A program made the translations under genes and the position numbers. From Methylobacterium sp. Leaf91 (lineage in GTDB: Bacteria; Pseudomonadota; Alphaproteobacteria; Rhizobiales; Beijerinckiaceae): a stretch of DNA of 64,000 nucleotides. Of this stretch, positions 16,556 to 25,034 are shown one piece after another. Positions within the stretch are counted from its first letter, which is position 1. Every line of letters starts with the position of its first letter. The stretch lies in NCBI RefSeq assembly GCF_001422815.1, contig NZ_LMMP01000051.1, positions 124,978-188,977 on the forward strand. Direction: 5' to 3'. Below the pieces are notes generated by a model. The model was not told the origin of the DNA, searched no databases, and saw only the letters and a program-made list of their open reading frames with translations.

Positions 16556-17464
16556 TCAGCGAGGATCGCGATGCGCGCCGATGAAGTCGACGAAGGCCCT
16601 CAGCGGCGCGGGAAGGTAGCGCCGGCCCGGATAATACAGGAACGGGCCGGAGAACGATTGCCACCATGGCTCCAGCACGGGCTCCAGAACCCCGCTCTCG
16701 AGATGCGGGCGTAGCCAATCCTCGAACAGGGTAATGATCCCGGTCCCCGCAATGGCGGCATCCACCGCGAGGTCGGTGGCGGCCCCGACCCGGACGATGA
16801 GGGGACCGCTGGGGTCGATGCGAACGACCTCGCCCTCACGCTCGAATTCCCACGCCGTCGTCGCGCCACTCGCGAAACGGCCGCCGAGGCAGGCGTGGCT
16901 CAGCAAGTCTCTCGGATGGGCGGGACGCCCGTGACGATCGAGATAGGACGGGGAGGCGGCCGTGGCGAAGCGCTGCCGGCGCGGCCCGATCGGAACCGCG
17001 ATCATGTCCTGTTCGAGCCGCTCGTCGTAGCGGATCCCGGCGTCACATCCAGCGGCCAGCACATCCACGAAACCGTCCTCGGCCACGATGTCGAGCCTGA
17101 TATCGGGATAGGCTTCGAGGAAAGGCGGCACGATCCGCGGCAGCACGAGCCGCGCCGCGCTGACCGGCACGTTGAGCCTGAGTGTGCCGGCCGGACGATC
17201 GCGAAAGCCGTTGACGACGTCCAGCGCGGCATCAACCTCGCCCAAGGCCGGCATCAATCGTTCGAGGAGGCGTGCGCCCGCTTCGGTCGGCGCGACACTG
17301 CGGGTCGTCCGGTTGAGGAGCCGGACGCCCAGCCTGGCCTCCAGCCGGCGGACCGCCTCGCTCAAGCCGGATGCGCTCGCGCCGCTCGCCCGTGCGCCGT
17401 CGCGAAACCCGCCGGCTTCCGCAACGGCGACGAATGCCGCCAAATCCCCGAGATCGGTCGCCAT
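16556..17464 (-). CDS. LysR-family transcriptional regulator
   Basis: This 302-residue protein has the LysR helix-turn-helix at residues 1-60 (ALAAFVAVAEAGGFRDGARA-type, LSEAVRRLEARLGVRLLNRT) and a periplasmic-binding-protein-like effector domain to the end. It belongs to the large group regulating single divergent oxidoreductases. It starts 93 bp from the divergent pyridoxal-reductase-like gene, so control of that gene is likely. Effector unknown. Confidence 0.85.
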   Translation of the reverse strand: MATDLGDLAAFVAVAEAGGFRDGARASGASASGLSEAVRRLEARLGVRLLNRTTRSVAPTEAGARLLERLMPALGEVDAALDVVNGFRDRPAGTLRLNVPVSAARLVLPRIVPPFLEAYPDIRLDIVAEDGFVDVLAAGCDAGIRYDERLEQDMIAVPIGPRRQRFATAASPSYLDRHGRPAHPRDLLSHACLGGRFASGATTAWEFEREGEVVRIDPSGPLIVRVGAATDLAVDAAIAGTGIITLFEDWLRPHLESGVLEPVLEPWWQSFSGPFLYYPGRRYLPAPLRAFVDFIGAHRDPR

Positions 17465-17557
17465 TGTTCGCCTTTTCGCACATCCCGTGCGGATAAGGGC
17501 GCATTATCACGCAATCCATGAGGCATTACAGTCCTGGTCATCCTACAGGAGAGTCGC

Positions 17558-18430
17558 ATGACCAAGATCGGACAGGCTGGGACCTACGCCCTCGGGGACC
17601 GCACCGTGAAGCGCCTGGGCTACGGCGCGATGCAATTGGCGGGGCCGGGCGTTTTCGGTCCTCCGAAGGACCGGGCCGCCGCCATCGCAGTGCTGCGCGA
17701 AGCGGTCGAGCGCGGCGTCAACCACATCGACACCAGCGATTTCTACGGACCGCACGTCACCAACCAGATCATCCGCGAAGCGCTCCACCCCTATCCGGAC
17801 GACCTCATGATCGTCACCAAGATCGGAGCCAGGCGCGGTGCGGACGCCTCCTGGAATCCCGCTTTCTCCGCAGCGGAGCTCACGAGCGCCGTCCATGACA
17901 ACCTGCGCAACCTCGGCGTCGACGCCCTCGACGTGGTCAACCTGCGCATCATGCTCGACGTGCATGGACCGGCCGAAGGCTCCATCGAGGCGCCGCTCTC
18001 CATCCTCGCCGATCTCCAGCGACAGGGCCTCGTCCGCCGGATTGGGCTGAGCAACGTAACGGCGCGGCAGGTGGCGGAGAGCCGATCCCTCGCGACGATC
18101 GTCTGCGTCCAGAACCAGTACAATCTGGTCCATCGAGCCGATGACGCACTGATCGACGATCTCGCCGCATCCGGCACCGCCTATGTCCCGTTCTTCCCGC
18201 TCGGCGGCTTCAGCCCGATCCAGTCGGCGGCCCTGAACGAGATTGCCGAGGGGCTCGGCGCGACGCCCATGCAGGTCGCGCTGGCCTGGCTCCTGCGCCG
18301 CTCTCCCAACATCCTGCTGATCCCCGGCACGTCGTCGGTCGAGCACCTGCGCGAGAACATGGCCGCGGTGGAACTCGACCTGTCCGACAACACGATGGCG
18401 GCGCTCGACCGTATCGCACCCTCGACCTGA
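17558..18430 (+). CDS. pdxI: Aldo/keto reductase of the YdbC/PdxI (pyridoxal reductase) type
   Basis: This 290-residue TIM-barrel oxidoreductase closely follows E. coli YdbC (PdxI), which reduces pyridoxal with NADPH. Matching parts are RLGYGAMQLAGPGVFGPP, GVNHIDTSDFYGPHVTNQII, VTKIGARRG and the C-terminal LLIPGTSSVEHLRENMAA cofactor site. Asp and Tyr of the catalytic tetrad (DTSDFYG) and Lys (TKIG) are present. The usual His position reads VVNLR, which is also how I remember the YdbC group. A clear AGGAG precedes the ATG. Divergent LysR suggests inducible expression. The vitamin B6 role is by family resemblance only. Confidence 0.75.
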   Translation: MTKIGQAGTYALGDRTVKRLGYGAMQLAGPGVFGPPKDRAAAIAVLREAVERGVNHIDTSDFYGPHVTNQIIREALHPYPDDLMIVTKIGARRGADASWNPAFSAAELTSAVHDNLRNLGVDALDVVNLRIMLDVHGPAEGSIEAPLSILADLQRQGLVRRIGLSNVTARQVAESRSLATIVCVQNQYNLVHRADDALIDDLAASGTAYVPFFPLGGFSPIQSAALNEIAEGLGATPMQVALAWLLRRSPNILLIPGTSSVEHLRENMAAVELDLSDNTMAALDRIAPST

Positions 18431-18902
18431 CACAGGCCGGCAGAGGATCATCGACGAGCGAGGCGATGCTCTTCGCCGATGATCGACCGGGGATGATCCG
18501 GCGCGCGAACCGATGCGGACGATGGCGTGAGGGGGAAGAGAGCCGCCCACACGCCGTCGGCACAACTCGTCCGAATGGCACTCGCATGGGCGAGACCGGA
18601 ACGGCCATTCTCGAAATCAGGCCCTGGTCACAGCCACTTCCGCCATCGCAGGCCCTGCGACACTCATTCCCAAACTATTCAGGGATTATATAACCAACAC
18701 TTTTGTATTTGATTGTCCCGTCAAATAATTCGATGCCGGAATGCCATATACATCGATGACATAGGCTTGATCAGGATCTTTAATCCGCTGCACCACGTGC
18801 GTGCCGACACGCCACAAAGGAAATTATTAATTCATATTGGCTTCACACAGAAGAAGCAGCCGGGATACGGAGGCTTCACAAGAAAAGAAAGTCATTGCCC
18901 AT
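18431..18902. other. 472-bp intergenic region without a supported gene
   Basis: The first 200 bp are GC-rich with only shadow frames. From about 18660 the sequence becomes AT-rich (TATATAACC, TAATTCG, AATTATTAATTC). That is consistent with promoter DNA for the small secreted protein that follows. No repeat or RNA gene seen. Confidence 0.5.
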
Positions 18903-19163
18903 ATGAAGTCTTACATCGCCGCCCTCTCGACTGCTCTCGTCGTGGGACTGACATCGATCTCGCCTACGATGGCGATGGAGCGTCCCTCGCGTTACACGGC
19001 GTTCGCTCCCTACGACGTCGAGACCACCAACGCGATCCGAGCCGATCGTCGAGCCCCCGCGTCCTTCGGTTGTCCGATGAGTTCGGCTGCGGAGGGCAAC
19101 GCAAACCAGCAGACCCGCGACGTCATGCAATACGGCCAGACGTCCGGCGGAAGCCGCTGCTAA
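18903..19163 (+). CDS. Small secreted hypothetical protein
   Basis: This 86-residue protein has a clear Sec signal peptide: MKSYIAALSTALVVGLTSIS followed by PTMA, with cleavage likely after AMA near residue 25. The mature part is short and polar (MERPSRYTAFAPYDVE to the end) with two cysteines, one in FGCPMSS and one as the last residue. They could form a disulfide in the periplasm. I chose the ATG at 18903, since the frame upstream to 18837 is not signal-peptide-like. No known family. Confidence 0.6.
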   Translation: MKSYIAALSTALVVGLTSISPTMAMERPSRYTAFAPYDVETTNAIRADRRAPASFGCPMSSAAEGNANQQTRDVMQYGQTSGGSRC

Positions 19164-19190
19164 CCCAGTCAGGACAGTTCATTGGCATCG

Positions 19191-19286
19191 ATGCTGAAAG
19201 TCTTTTCCTACATCATGGTCGGCGTTGCATCGGTGATGCTGGCCGCGACCATCGTGGGCTCCGCCAATATACTGATAAATTCGTAA
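19191..19286 (+). CDS. Possible 31-residue membrane peptide
   Basis: The frame MLKVFSYIMVGVASVMLAAT continues for 11 more residues and then stops. It is almost wholly hydrophobic with a basic N-terminus, as in small single-span membrane peptides. AGGACAG upstream would suit a TTG start at 19182. A hairpin follows immediately, so a short transcript with the preceding gene is plausible. Evidence is limited to hydrophobicity and context. Confidence 0.35.
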   Translation: MLKVFSYIMVGVASVMLAATIVGSANILINS

Positions 19287-19290
19287 CACG

Positions 19291-19316
19291 TCGTCCCGGA
19301 CTACAATCCGGGACGA
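19291..19316. terminator. Hairpin with 10-bp stem
   Basis: TCGTCCCGGA / TCCGGGACGA pair perfectly around a 6-base loop, followed by TCTT. It lies 5 bp after a small ORF and between convergent genes. The weak T-tract makes it a probable rather than certain terminator. Confidence 0.65.
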
Positions 19317-19445
19317 TCTTCGAGATCCCCGGCAGGATCGGTTCGCTCCCCTGCGGCAGTATCCGTTAGGGGAACGGGTCGATCCGTCATTCGCTCGCAC
19401 GAGGCGCGAGGGAACCCACACCCGGCAGACACTCGCCGTCCGGCC

Positions 19446-19754
19446 TCAGGGCCGGCGCATCTGCTTGCCGGCGTAAGCCACGAGCTGGGAAAAGGCCAAG
19501 GCCGCTGCCGAGGCCTGGACACGGCTCGGATACGGCATCGGAGAATGGGCGACCTCCTGGCCGTAAGCGTCACGCAGTGACCAGCCCCAGCGCCCGACCC
19601 GCTCCTCCAGCACGTCGAAATGCATGGCCCGGTCTCCGCTCGTGCGGGGTGACGGCACGCGTGCCGCCGAACCGGCATTCGCACGCTTCGCCATGCCCGA
19701 GGGCAGGCCGGCGAGAGAGAGATTTCCCGATATCCACAGGTCGGCCGTCTGCAT
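19446..19754 (-). CDS. Hypothetical protein, DUF1508-like C-terminal half
   Basis: This 102-residue protein has a second half (HFDVLEERVGRWGWSLRDAY, then GQEVAHSPMPYPSRVQASAA) reading like the strand-strand-helix unit of YegP/DUF1508 proteins, where a W-x-L-R-x-x-x-G block precedes a serine/alanine helix. GCGGAGGTCAAG before the ATG at 19754 is a good ribosome binding site and supports this start. Function unknown. Confidence 0.55.
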   Translation of the reverse strand: MQTADLWISGNLSLAGLPSGMAKRANAGSAARVPSPRTSGDRAMHFDVLEERVGRWGWSLRDAYGQEVAHSPMPYPSRVQASAAALAFSQLVAYAGKQMRRP

Positions 19755-19956
19755 CTTGACCTCCGCGCTTGAACCCTATGTTCTCTATATGTTCTTATGC
19801 GCGGAGTGTCCACCATGCTGGCCGATCCTTTGCTGCGGCTTGCGGCCCTAGCTACGTCCGAAGCGACGAACATGGCCGGCGGGGAGGCAGCTACCGGCAA
19901 CGTCGCACCGGCGCAGAGCAGGATCCGGGGCTTATCTCCCGGTTCGGTGGCCTGAC

Positions 19957-20223
19957 ATGGAGCGCCTCTGCGACGTGAGGGCCTCGCACCTTGTCATCGC
20001 CTGCGGTCCCTGCGAGCGCCGGGGCATCTATCGGGTCGCCCGCCTCCGCCAGCAATTCGGCGATCACGCCTCGGTTCTGGATGTCTATGTGAGGCTCACG
20101 CAAACCTGCCGCTGGCAGCGTGAGGTCGGCAGCCGGCCGCCCAATGTCTACGCGGTCGGGTGTCGGGCCAAGCTCGACACGTCGGGCGGGGCCGTCGCGA
20201 ACGGACTTCCCTCGAGGACATAG
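19957..20223 (+). CDS. Small cysteine-containing hypothetical protein
   Basis: This 88-residue protein has SHLVIACGPCERRGIYRVAR, i.e. a C-x-x-C pair before a basic helix, then RLTQTCRWQR and YAVGCRAKLD. This could be a zinc-ribbon with cysteines in the N- and C-terminal halves. Short proteins of this pattern are common in Methylobacterium and Bradyrhizobium and may bind nucleic acid or metal. No function is known to me. Confidence 0.6.
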   Translation: MERLCDVRASHLVIACGPCERRGIYRVARLRQQFGDHASVLDVYVRLTQTCRWQREVGSRPPNVYAVGCRAKLDTSGGAVANGLPSRT

Positions 20224-20268
20224 GCGAAGGGCAGTCTTCCGATTCCGCCGGGGCCGGCGGGGCCGGAT

Positions 20269-20577
20269 TCACGCATCATCTTCGCGGCCGAACACCTCGC
20301 CCTCTTCGGCCAGCCGGGCATCCGCCTCGTCCGTCCGCAACTCCAGCAGGGCGCGGTACTCTCGCAGCCGCTGCTGAAGCTGCGTGCCCGCCTCCTCGCA
20401 ATCGGCCGGCTCATCCGTGTCGAGGGCGCAGCCCTCGATCACCTCCGAGGTCTGGCGATCGACGGCCGCGCGGTCGGCCTCGCTCAATCCGGTCAGATCG
20501 CCGAGACCGAGTTCCGATGCGATCAGGGCCGCGATCTCCTCGCGCTTCTCCTCGAGCTTCGACATCGTCTGACCCAT
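20269..20577 (-). CDS. Acidic helical hypothetical protein
   Basis: This protein of about 100 residues is rich in Glu, Asp, Ala and Leu, with predicted helices (SKLEEKREEIAALIASELGL, GTQLQQRLREYRALLELRTD). A second in-frame ATG at 20565 would give a 98-residue protein and is equally likely. Composition and codon use look coding. No family recognised. It is divergent from rsgA. Confidence 0.5.
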   Translation of the reverse strand: MGQTMSKLEEKREEIAALIASELGLGDLTGLSEADRAAVDRQTSEVIEGCALDTDEPADCEEAGTQLQQRLREYRALLELRTDEADARLAEEGEVFGREDDA

Positions 20578-20705
20578 CCCTGGAATCCATTCTTCCTAAT
20601 CCGTTGCCTCGATGATCGGTCACCTTGCCGCCACGGAGCAAGGGGAGGGCGCCAGGGGACGGCGAAGCGCTGGTCAATCCGCCAAGGCCCTGTCATGGCT
20701 GACCG

Positions 20706-21722
20706 GTGACCGATGATCTCAGCAACTCCCATCCCCTGCGGCCCTCCCGTCTCGGATGGTCCGACTTCTTCGAGGAGCAACGTGAACCGGCCGAGGCCGG
20801 TCTCGTGCCCATGCGGATCGCGACGGTCCACCGCTCCCGGCTGACCGCCCTATCCCTCACGGGGCCGGTGGGGCTCGTGCTTCCGGTCCATACCCAGACC
20901 GGCGATTTCGCCGTGGGCGATTGGGTTCTGGTCGAGCCCGAGACAGGGACGATGCAGCGCCGTCTGTCACGCAGGAGCGTGCTGCAACGGCGCAACGAAG
21001 GCGGAGGCCCGCTGCAGCTGGCGGCGGCCAATGTCGATACCCTCTTCGTCGTCACGTCGTGCAACGCCGATTTCAACATCGCCCGGCTGGAGCGCTACCT
21101 GGCGCTCGCCAATCAGGGCGGGACGAACCCGGTGATCGTCCTCACCAAGGCCGATATGGCGCCCGATGCCGAGAGCTACCGGCGGCAGGCCGCCGGCCTG
21201 CAGCGCGACCTCGCCGTCGTCACGGTCAATCCGCGCCTTCCGGACGCCGTGACGCTCCTCGCCCCCTGGTGCGGCGAAGGTCTGACCGTAGCGGTCGTCG
21301 GCTCATCGGGGGTGGGGAAATCGACCCTGGTCAACACGCTCGCCGGCCCGGACCAGGACCTCCCCCAGGAGACCGGCGGGATCCGCGAACACGACGCCAA
21401 GGGGCGCCACACCACCACGTCGCGTTCCCTCCATGCCATCGCGGGCGGCGGCTGGGTCATCGATACGCCGGGGATGCGCACGCTGCATGTGAGCGACGCC
21501 GCGGAGGGCATCGATACGCTGTTCGCCGAGATCGTCGAGCTGGCCCCCTCCTGCCGCTTCCGGGACTGCACCCATGCCCACGAGCCGGGCTGCGCCGTTC
21601 AGGCCGCCGTCACGGAGGGCACGCTCGATCCCGAACGTCTGATCCGGTGGCGCAAGCTCCTCGACGAGAACCGGGCCAACACCCCGGTGGTCACCGGCCC
21701 GCGCGGCAGCCGTAGGCGTTGA
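20706..21722 (+). CDS. rsgA: Ribosome biogenesis GTPase RsgA
   Basis: This 338-residue circularly permuted GTPase has an N-terminal OB-fold (about residues 35-85). G4 is LTKAD (near 147), the P-loop is GSSGVGKST (near 199) and G3 is DTPGMR (near 257). A C-terminal zinc knuckle follows with C-x5-C-x-H-x5-C seen in SCRFRDCTHAHEPGC. It checks late maturation of the 30S subunit and hydrolyses GTP on the ribosome. All catalytic elements are intact. The ATG at 20706 could be preceded by other starts, but length fits the family. Confidence 0.95.
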   Translation: MTDDLSNSHPLRPSRLGWSDFFEEQREPAEAGLVPMRIATVHRSRLTALSLTGPVGLVLPVHTQTGDFAVGDWVLVEPETGTMQRRLSRRSVLQRRNEGGGPLQLAAANVDTLFVVTSCNADFNIARLERYLALANQGGTNPVIVLTKADMAPDAESYRRQAAGLQRDLAVVTVNPRLPDAVTLLAPWCGEGLTVAVVGSSGVGKSTLVNTLAGPDQDLPQETGGIREHDAKGRHTTTSRSLHAIAGGGWVIDTPGMRTLHVSDAAEGIDTLFAEIVELAPSCRFRDCTHAHEPGCAVQAAVTEGTLDPERLIRWRKLLDENRANTPVVTGPRGSRRR

Positions 21723-21783
21723 CCCGCCGCCTGACTTCGCACAACCCGACTTCGCCCGACCTCCTGCGGACGCCCCTCCCCGA

Positions 21784-22413
21784 ATGCTCCTTCCCGACCG
21801 AACTCTCGTCATCGTCCGCCACGGGCAGAGCCACGACAACGAGCGTGACCTCTTCTCCGGCATCCGAGATCCCGATCTGACGGAACGCGGCGTCAGCGAG
21901 GCGCAGAGCGCCGGGCGCCGGCTGAAAGAGCTCGGATTCGTCGTCGATCTCGCCTTCACCAGCGAGTTGACGCGGGCCCGGCGCACGATGGCCCTCATCC
22001 TGGCGGGCCTCGGGCAACCCGAACTCACCGTCCACCGGAGCGCCGCGCTGAACGAGCGCGATTACGGCGAGCTCGCCGGGTTGAACAAGCGCGAATCCCA
22101 GGAACGCTGGGGGGTCGAGCAAGTCCGTGCCTGGCGCAAATCCTTCGATGCGATACCGCCGGGCGGCGAAAGCCTGGCGATGACCGCCGACCGGATGCTG
22201 CCGTATTACCGGGACGAGATCGAATCCCGGATCCGGGAGGGCAGGCGGGTTCTTCTCGTGGCGCATGGCAATTCGCTGCGGGCGCTGATCATGCATCTCG
22301 ACGGGATCAGCGCCACCGAGGTGGCCGACGTGCATCTCGCCACGGCCCAGATGCTGGCCTACCGCTTCGACGAGCGGGGCGGGGTGGTCGACAAACAGGC
22401 GATCTCCGCCTGA
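21784..22413 (+). CDS. gpmA: 2,3-bisphosphoglycerate-dependent phosphoglycerate mutase
   Basis: This 209-residue histidine phosphatase-fold enzyme interconverts 3- and 2-phosphoglycerate in glycolysis/gluconeogenesis. Visible motifs are VIVRHGQSHDNE (phospho-histidine), SELTRARRTM, ALNERDYGELAGLNK and LLVAHGNSLRALIMHL (second histidine). The length matches the short alphaproteobacterial GpmA. It lies 61 bp after rsgA on the same strand. Confidence 0.9.
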   Translation: MLLPDRTLVIVRHGQSHDNERDLFSGIRDPDLTERGVSEAQSAGRRLKELGFVVDLAFTSELTRARRTMALILAGLGQPELTVHRSAALNERDYGELAGLNKRESQERWGVEQVRAWRKSFDAIPPGGESLAMTADRMLPYYRDEIESRIREGRRVLLVAHGNSLRALIMHLDGISATEVADVHLATAQMLAYRFDERGGVVDKQAISA

Positions 22414-22463
22414 GCCCGGAGGTCGATCGGCGAGGAGACCGGAAGGCGGCTGCTGGCTCGGCG

Positions 22464-22850
22464 TCAGCGGGCTCTCAGAGCGTCCCGGTCCCGTGCGAGT
22501 TGGCGCCGCGTCCGCATCGGCTCCAGGTTCGAGAGGGACATCAACCGATACCCGAAGGCGAAGAGACCGAGCGTCACGGCGGCGAAGGCACCGCCGACGA
22601 TCAGCGACGCGATCGCCTCCGAACCGATCAGGAGCGCCAGCCCTTTGACGAAGGCGACCAGGAGCACGAACAATCCGATCAGGACGAAGAGTGCCGCCAT
22701 CAGGAAGAGGGCAAGCGGACGCGCCACCTGATTGACCGCCGACCCGATCTCGGCCTGGAACAGGGCGAGTTGCTTGGACAGGAGGATCTGGGTTTCGCCG
22801 ATGGCGTCGCCGAGGAGGAGCAGGAGTCCCTTGTCATTCCGGCTGCTCAT
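22464..22850 (-). CDS. Phage-holin-family (DUF1469) membrane protein
   Basis: This 128-residue protein starts with an amphipathic helix (LLLLLGDAIGETQILLSKQL). Two hydrophobic segments follow (about 43-70 and 77-102) and then a basic tail. That is the layout of the Actinobacterial/proteobacterial holin-X/DUF1469 family, which is not known to be lytic in most hosts. It converges with gpmA. Confidence 0.75.
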   Translation of the reverse strand: MSSRNDKGLLLLLGDAIGETQILLSKQLALFQAEIGSAVNQVARPLALFLMAALFVLIGLFVLLVAFVKGLALLIGSEAIASLIVGGAFAAVTLGLFAFGYRLMSLSNLEPMRTRRQLARDRDALRAR

Positions 22851-22967
22851 GCATTCCCTCTTATCCGCACGTCCTGGTCCGGACCCGATCGATCCATGAG
22901 CTGCACAATTCAGATAGTGCGCCGGTGTCGCGCGGCAATCGTCATCCGCCGTTGCCCGCTGCCGGGA

Positions 22968-24059
22968 TCAGATCGCGAGCCCGAGCTGGCGCGGTCCCTC
23001 CGTCTCGCCCTGCTGCAGGCCCGACAGGGAGACGCCGAGCAGGCGAACGCTGCGGCGGAGCGGGAACACCGTGCGCAGCAGTCCCAGCACCGAGAGCATC
23101 ATCGTATCGCGGCCGGCGACCGGGGCCTCGAAGGACTGCGCCCGAGTGATCTGGACGAAATCCGAGAATTTCACCTTCAGCGTGACGGTGCGGCCGGCGA
23201 CGCCCTTGGCGCTGCAGGACGCCCAGACCTTGTCGATGAGCGGCGCCAGTCGCGCCTCCATGGAATCGAACTCGGTGAGGTCCTCCGAGAAGGTGGTCTC
23301 CGCCCCCACCGACTTCCGAATCCGATGGGCACGCACCTGCCGCTCGTCGATGCCGCGCGCCACCGAATGATAATAGGCCGCCGAGCTGCCGAAGGCCGCC
23401 TGCAGCTCTTCCAGGGAGCGGGCCTTCAGGTCGCGGCCGGTGAGGATGCCGAGGCGCTTCATCTTCGCCTCGGTGACGGGGCCGACGCCGTGGAACCGGC
23501 CGATGGCCAGATCCTCGACGAAGCCAGGGCCCATCACGGGCGTGATCACGAACAGCGCGTCGGGTTTGCGGAAGTCCGAGGCGACCTTGGCGAGGAACTT
23601 GTTGTAGGAGACGCCGGCCGAGGCCACGAGGCCGGTCCGCGCGAGGATCTCGGCCCGGATCGCCCGCGCCACTTCGGTGGCGGTGGCCAGCCCCTGCAGA
23701 TTCTCGGTGACGTCGAGATAGGCCTCGTCGAGGGCCACCGGTTCGATGATCGCAGTATGCTGGGCAAAGACCGCGCGGATCTCTTCGGAGATCGCCCGAT
23801 AGACCTCGAAGCGCGGCTTGACGAAGACGAGGTCGGGGCACAGGCGCCGGGCCGTGACGGAGGGCATGGCCGAGCGCACGCCGAAGGCTCGCGCCTCATA
23901 GCTGGCGGCCGCCACCACGCCGCGCTCGCGCGACCCGCCGACCGCCAGGGGCCGCCCTCGTAGAGCCGGATCGTCGCGCTGCTCGACGGATGCGTAGAAC
24001 GCATCCATGTCGATATGGATGATCTTGCGGACGGGGGCAGTGTCGGCAGGGCTCGACAT
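22968..24059 (-). CDS. dinB: DNA polymerase IV (Y-family)
   Basis: This 363-residue translesion polymerase has a palm motif HIDMDAFYASVEQ near residue 16 and ALDEAYLD near 108, giving the catalytic acidic residues. It also has the helix-hairpin-helix thumb (FHGVGPVTEAKMKRLGI) and little-finger domain. It ends QLGLAI, a beta-clamp binding motif of the QLxL type. It copies damaged DNA at the cost of errors and is often under SOS or stress control. No LexA box was recognised upstream. Confidence 0.95.
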   Translation of the reverse strand: MSSPADTAPVRKIIHIDMDAFYASVEQRDDPALRGRPLAVGGSRERGVVAAASYEARAFGVRSAMPSVTARRLCPDLVFVKPRFEVYRAISEEIRAVFAQHTAIIEPVALDEAYLDVTENLQGLATATEVARAIRAEILARTGLVASAGVSYNKFLAKVASDFRKPDALFVITPVMGPGFVEDLAIGRFHGVGPVTEAKMKRLGILTGRDLKARSLEELQAAFGSSAAYYHSVARGIDERQVRAHRIRKSVGAETTFSEDLTEFDSMEARLAPLIDKVWASCSAKGVAGRTVTLKVKFSDFVQITRAQSFEAPVAGRDTMMLSVLGLLRTVFPLRRSVRLLGVSLSGLQQGETEGPRQLGLAI

Positions 24060-24403
24060 CGGATCGGGCTGTCACATCGGTGCACGGGGCAGCAGGCAGG
24101 CAACGCGTTCGGCCTTTGTTCCTCGCGATTTTCAGCCCTCGGGTCAACCGGCGACGAGGATCCGGCTTTTGCCGGCGAGCCATCGAACCGAACCGGTTTC
24201 AAGACGCATGACGTGTTTCGTCCGCCCGCAGGGTCCGCTCCCACGCAGGAGCGCATCGTTATAAACGGGATGATCCGGCCGGTGGGCTGAGTAATCGCCC
24301 CCCGCCCGACTGGTTCGACGCATAAGCAATCTACGTGATGGAAGAAGATGACGTTGACGGCATCATGGTTCCATCCGTTTCACAACGGGGGAATGGAGTA
24401 GAC
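24060..24403. other. 344-bp intergenic region
   Basis: Divergent region between dinB and the response regulator gene. Only shadow frames are seen. GGAGTAGAC just before 24404 is the ribosome binding site of the next gene. I find no clear promoter or repeat. Confidence 0.5.
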
Positions 24404-24805
24404 ATGATGCCGAAGCGGACGCTCTGCAGCCGGCGTATCCTGGTGGTGGAGGACGAGTACTTCCTAGCCGACGAACTGTCGCGCGGTTTGTCCGATGCCG
24501 GCGCCGAGGTGCTCGGTCCCATCGCCACCATCGAGGGCGCCCTCGGCCTCCTGCAAGGCCCAACGCGGCCCGACGCCGCCATCCTGGATGTGAATCTCGG
24601 GGGTGACGAGGTCTACCCGGTGGCCGATGCCCTCCGTGCCCTCGACGTACCGTTCCTGTTCACCACCGGCTACGATCTGGCGACGATCCCGAACCGATAC
24701 GCATCCGCTCGGCGGCTGGAGAAACCGGTGAGCAATGCGGCGGTCTTTCGGGAGCTCGACCTCATCCTCGGCGACCGGGCATCCCGGACGGACGCGGACG
24801 GATAG
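24404..24805 (+). CDS. Single-domain response regulator
   Basis: This 133-residue protein is a stand-alone receiver domain. Acidic pair EDE (RRILVVEDEYFLADEL), phospho-acceptor Asp62 in ILDVNLGG, Thr in FTTGYD and Lys in RLEKPV are all present. No output domain. It is a close paralogue of the receiver at 27934-28305, and the pair brackets the large HWE kinase, so both may receive phosphate from it. ATG at 24404 chosen for its GGAG; the frame is open upstream to 24335. Confidence 0.85.
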   Translation: MMPKRTLCSRRILVVEDEYFLADELSRGLSDAGAEVLGPIATIEGALGLLQGPTRPDAAILDVNLGGDEVYPVADALRALDVPFLFTTGYDLATIPNRYASARRLEKPVSNAAVFRELDLILGDRASRTDADG

Positions 24806-25034
24806 GGCGCGCACCGCCGGCTCGTCCCCTCGACGTCGATCGGTCCGTCTCGAGTGAAAGCGGCACCTTGGAGATTGGACCAATGCGTATTCGGCTTTCG
24901 GCACAAGTTTAAATTGATTCAGCGCGCCCTATCGCGGAAAGATTGATGACATTCGCGCTGGAGAGCGAAATTGAGTACGCTGTCGGTGTTCCTGGCTGCT
25001 TCGACCTCGAACGAACGACGAGCACCCAAGAGAG

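Noticed and set aside
8089..18783. 22-base similarity between 8089-8110 and 18762-18783
   Set aside because: Three mismatches in 22 bases. Among all pairs of positions in 64 kb several such matches are expected by chance, and the contexts differ.
22464..22850. Prophage lysis gene (holin-like protein)
   Set aside because: No lysin, phage structural genes or integrase nearby. This holin-X/DUF1469 type is a normal chromosomal protein in proteobacteria.
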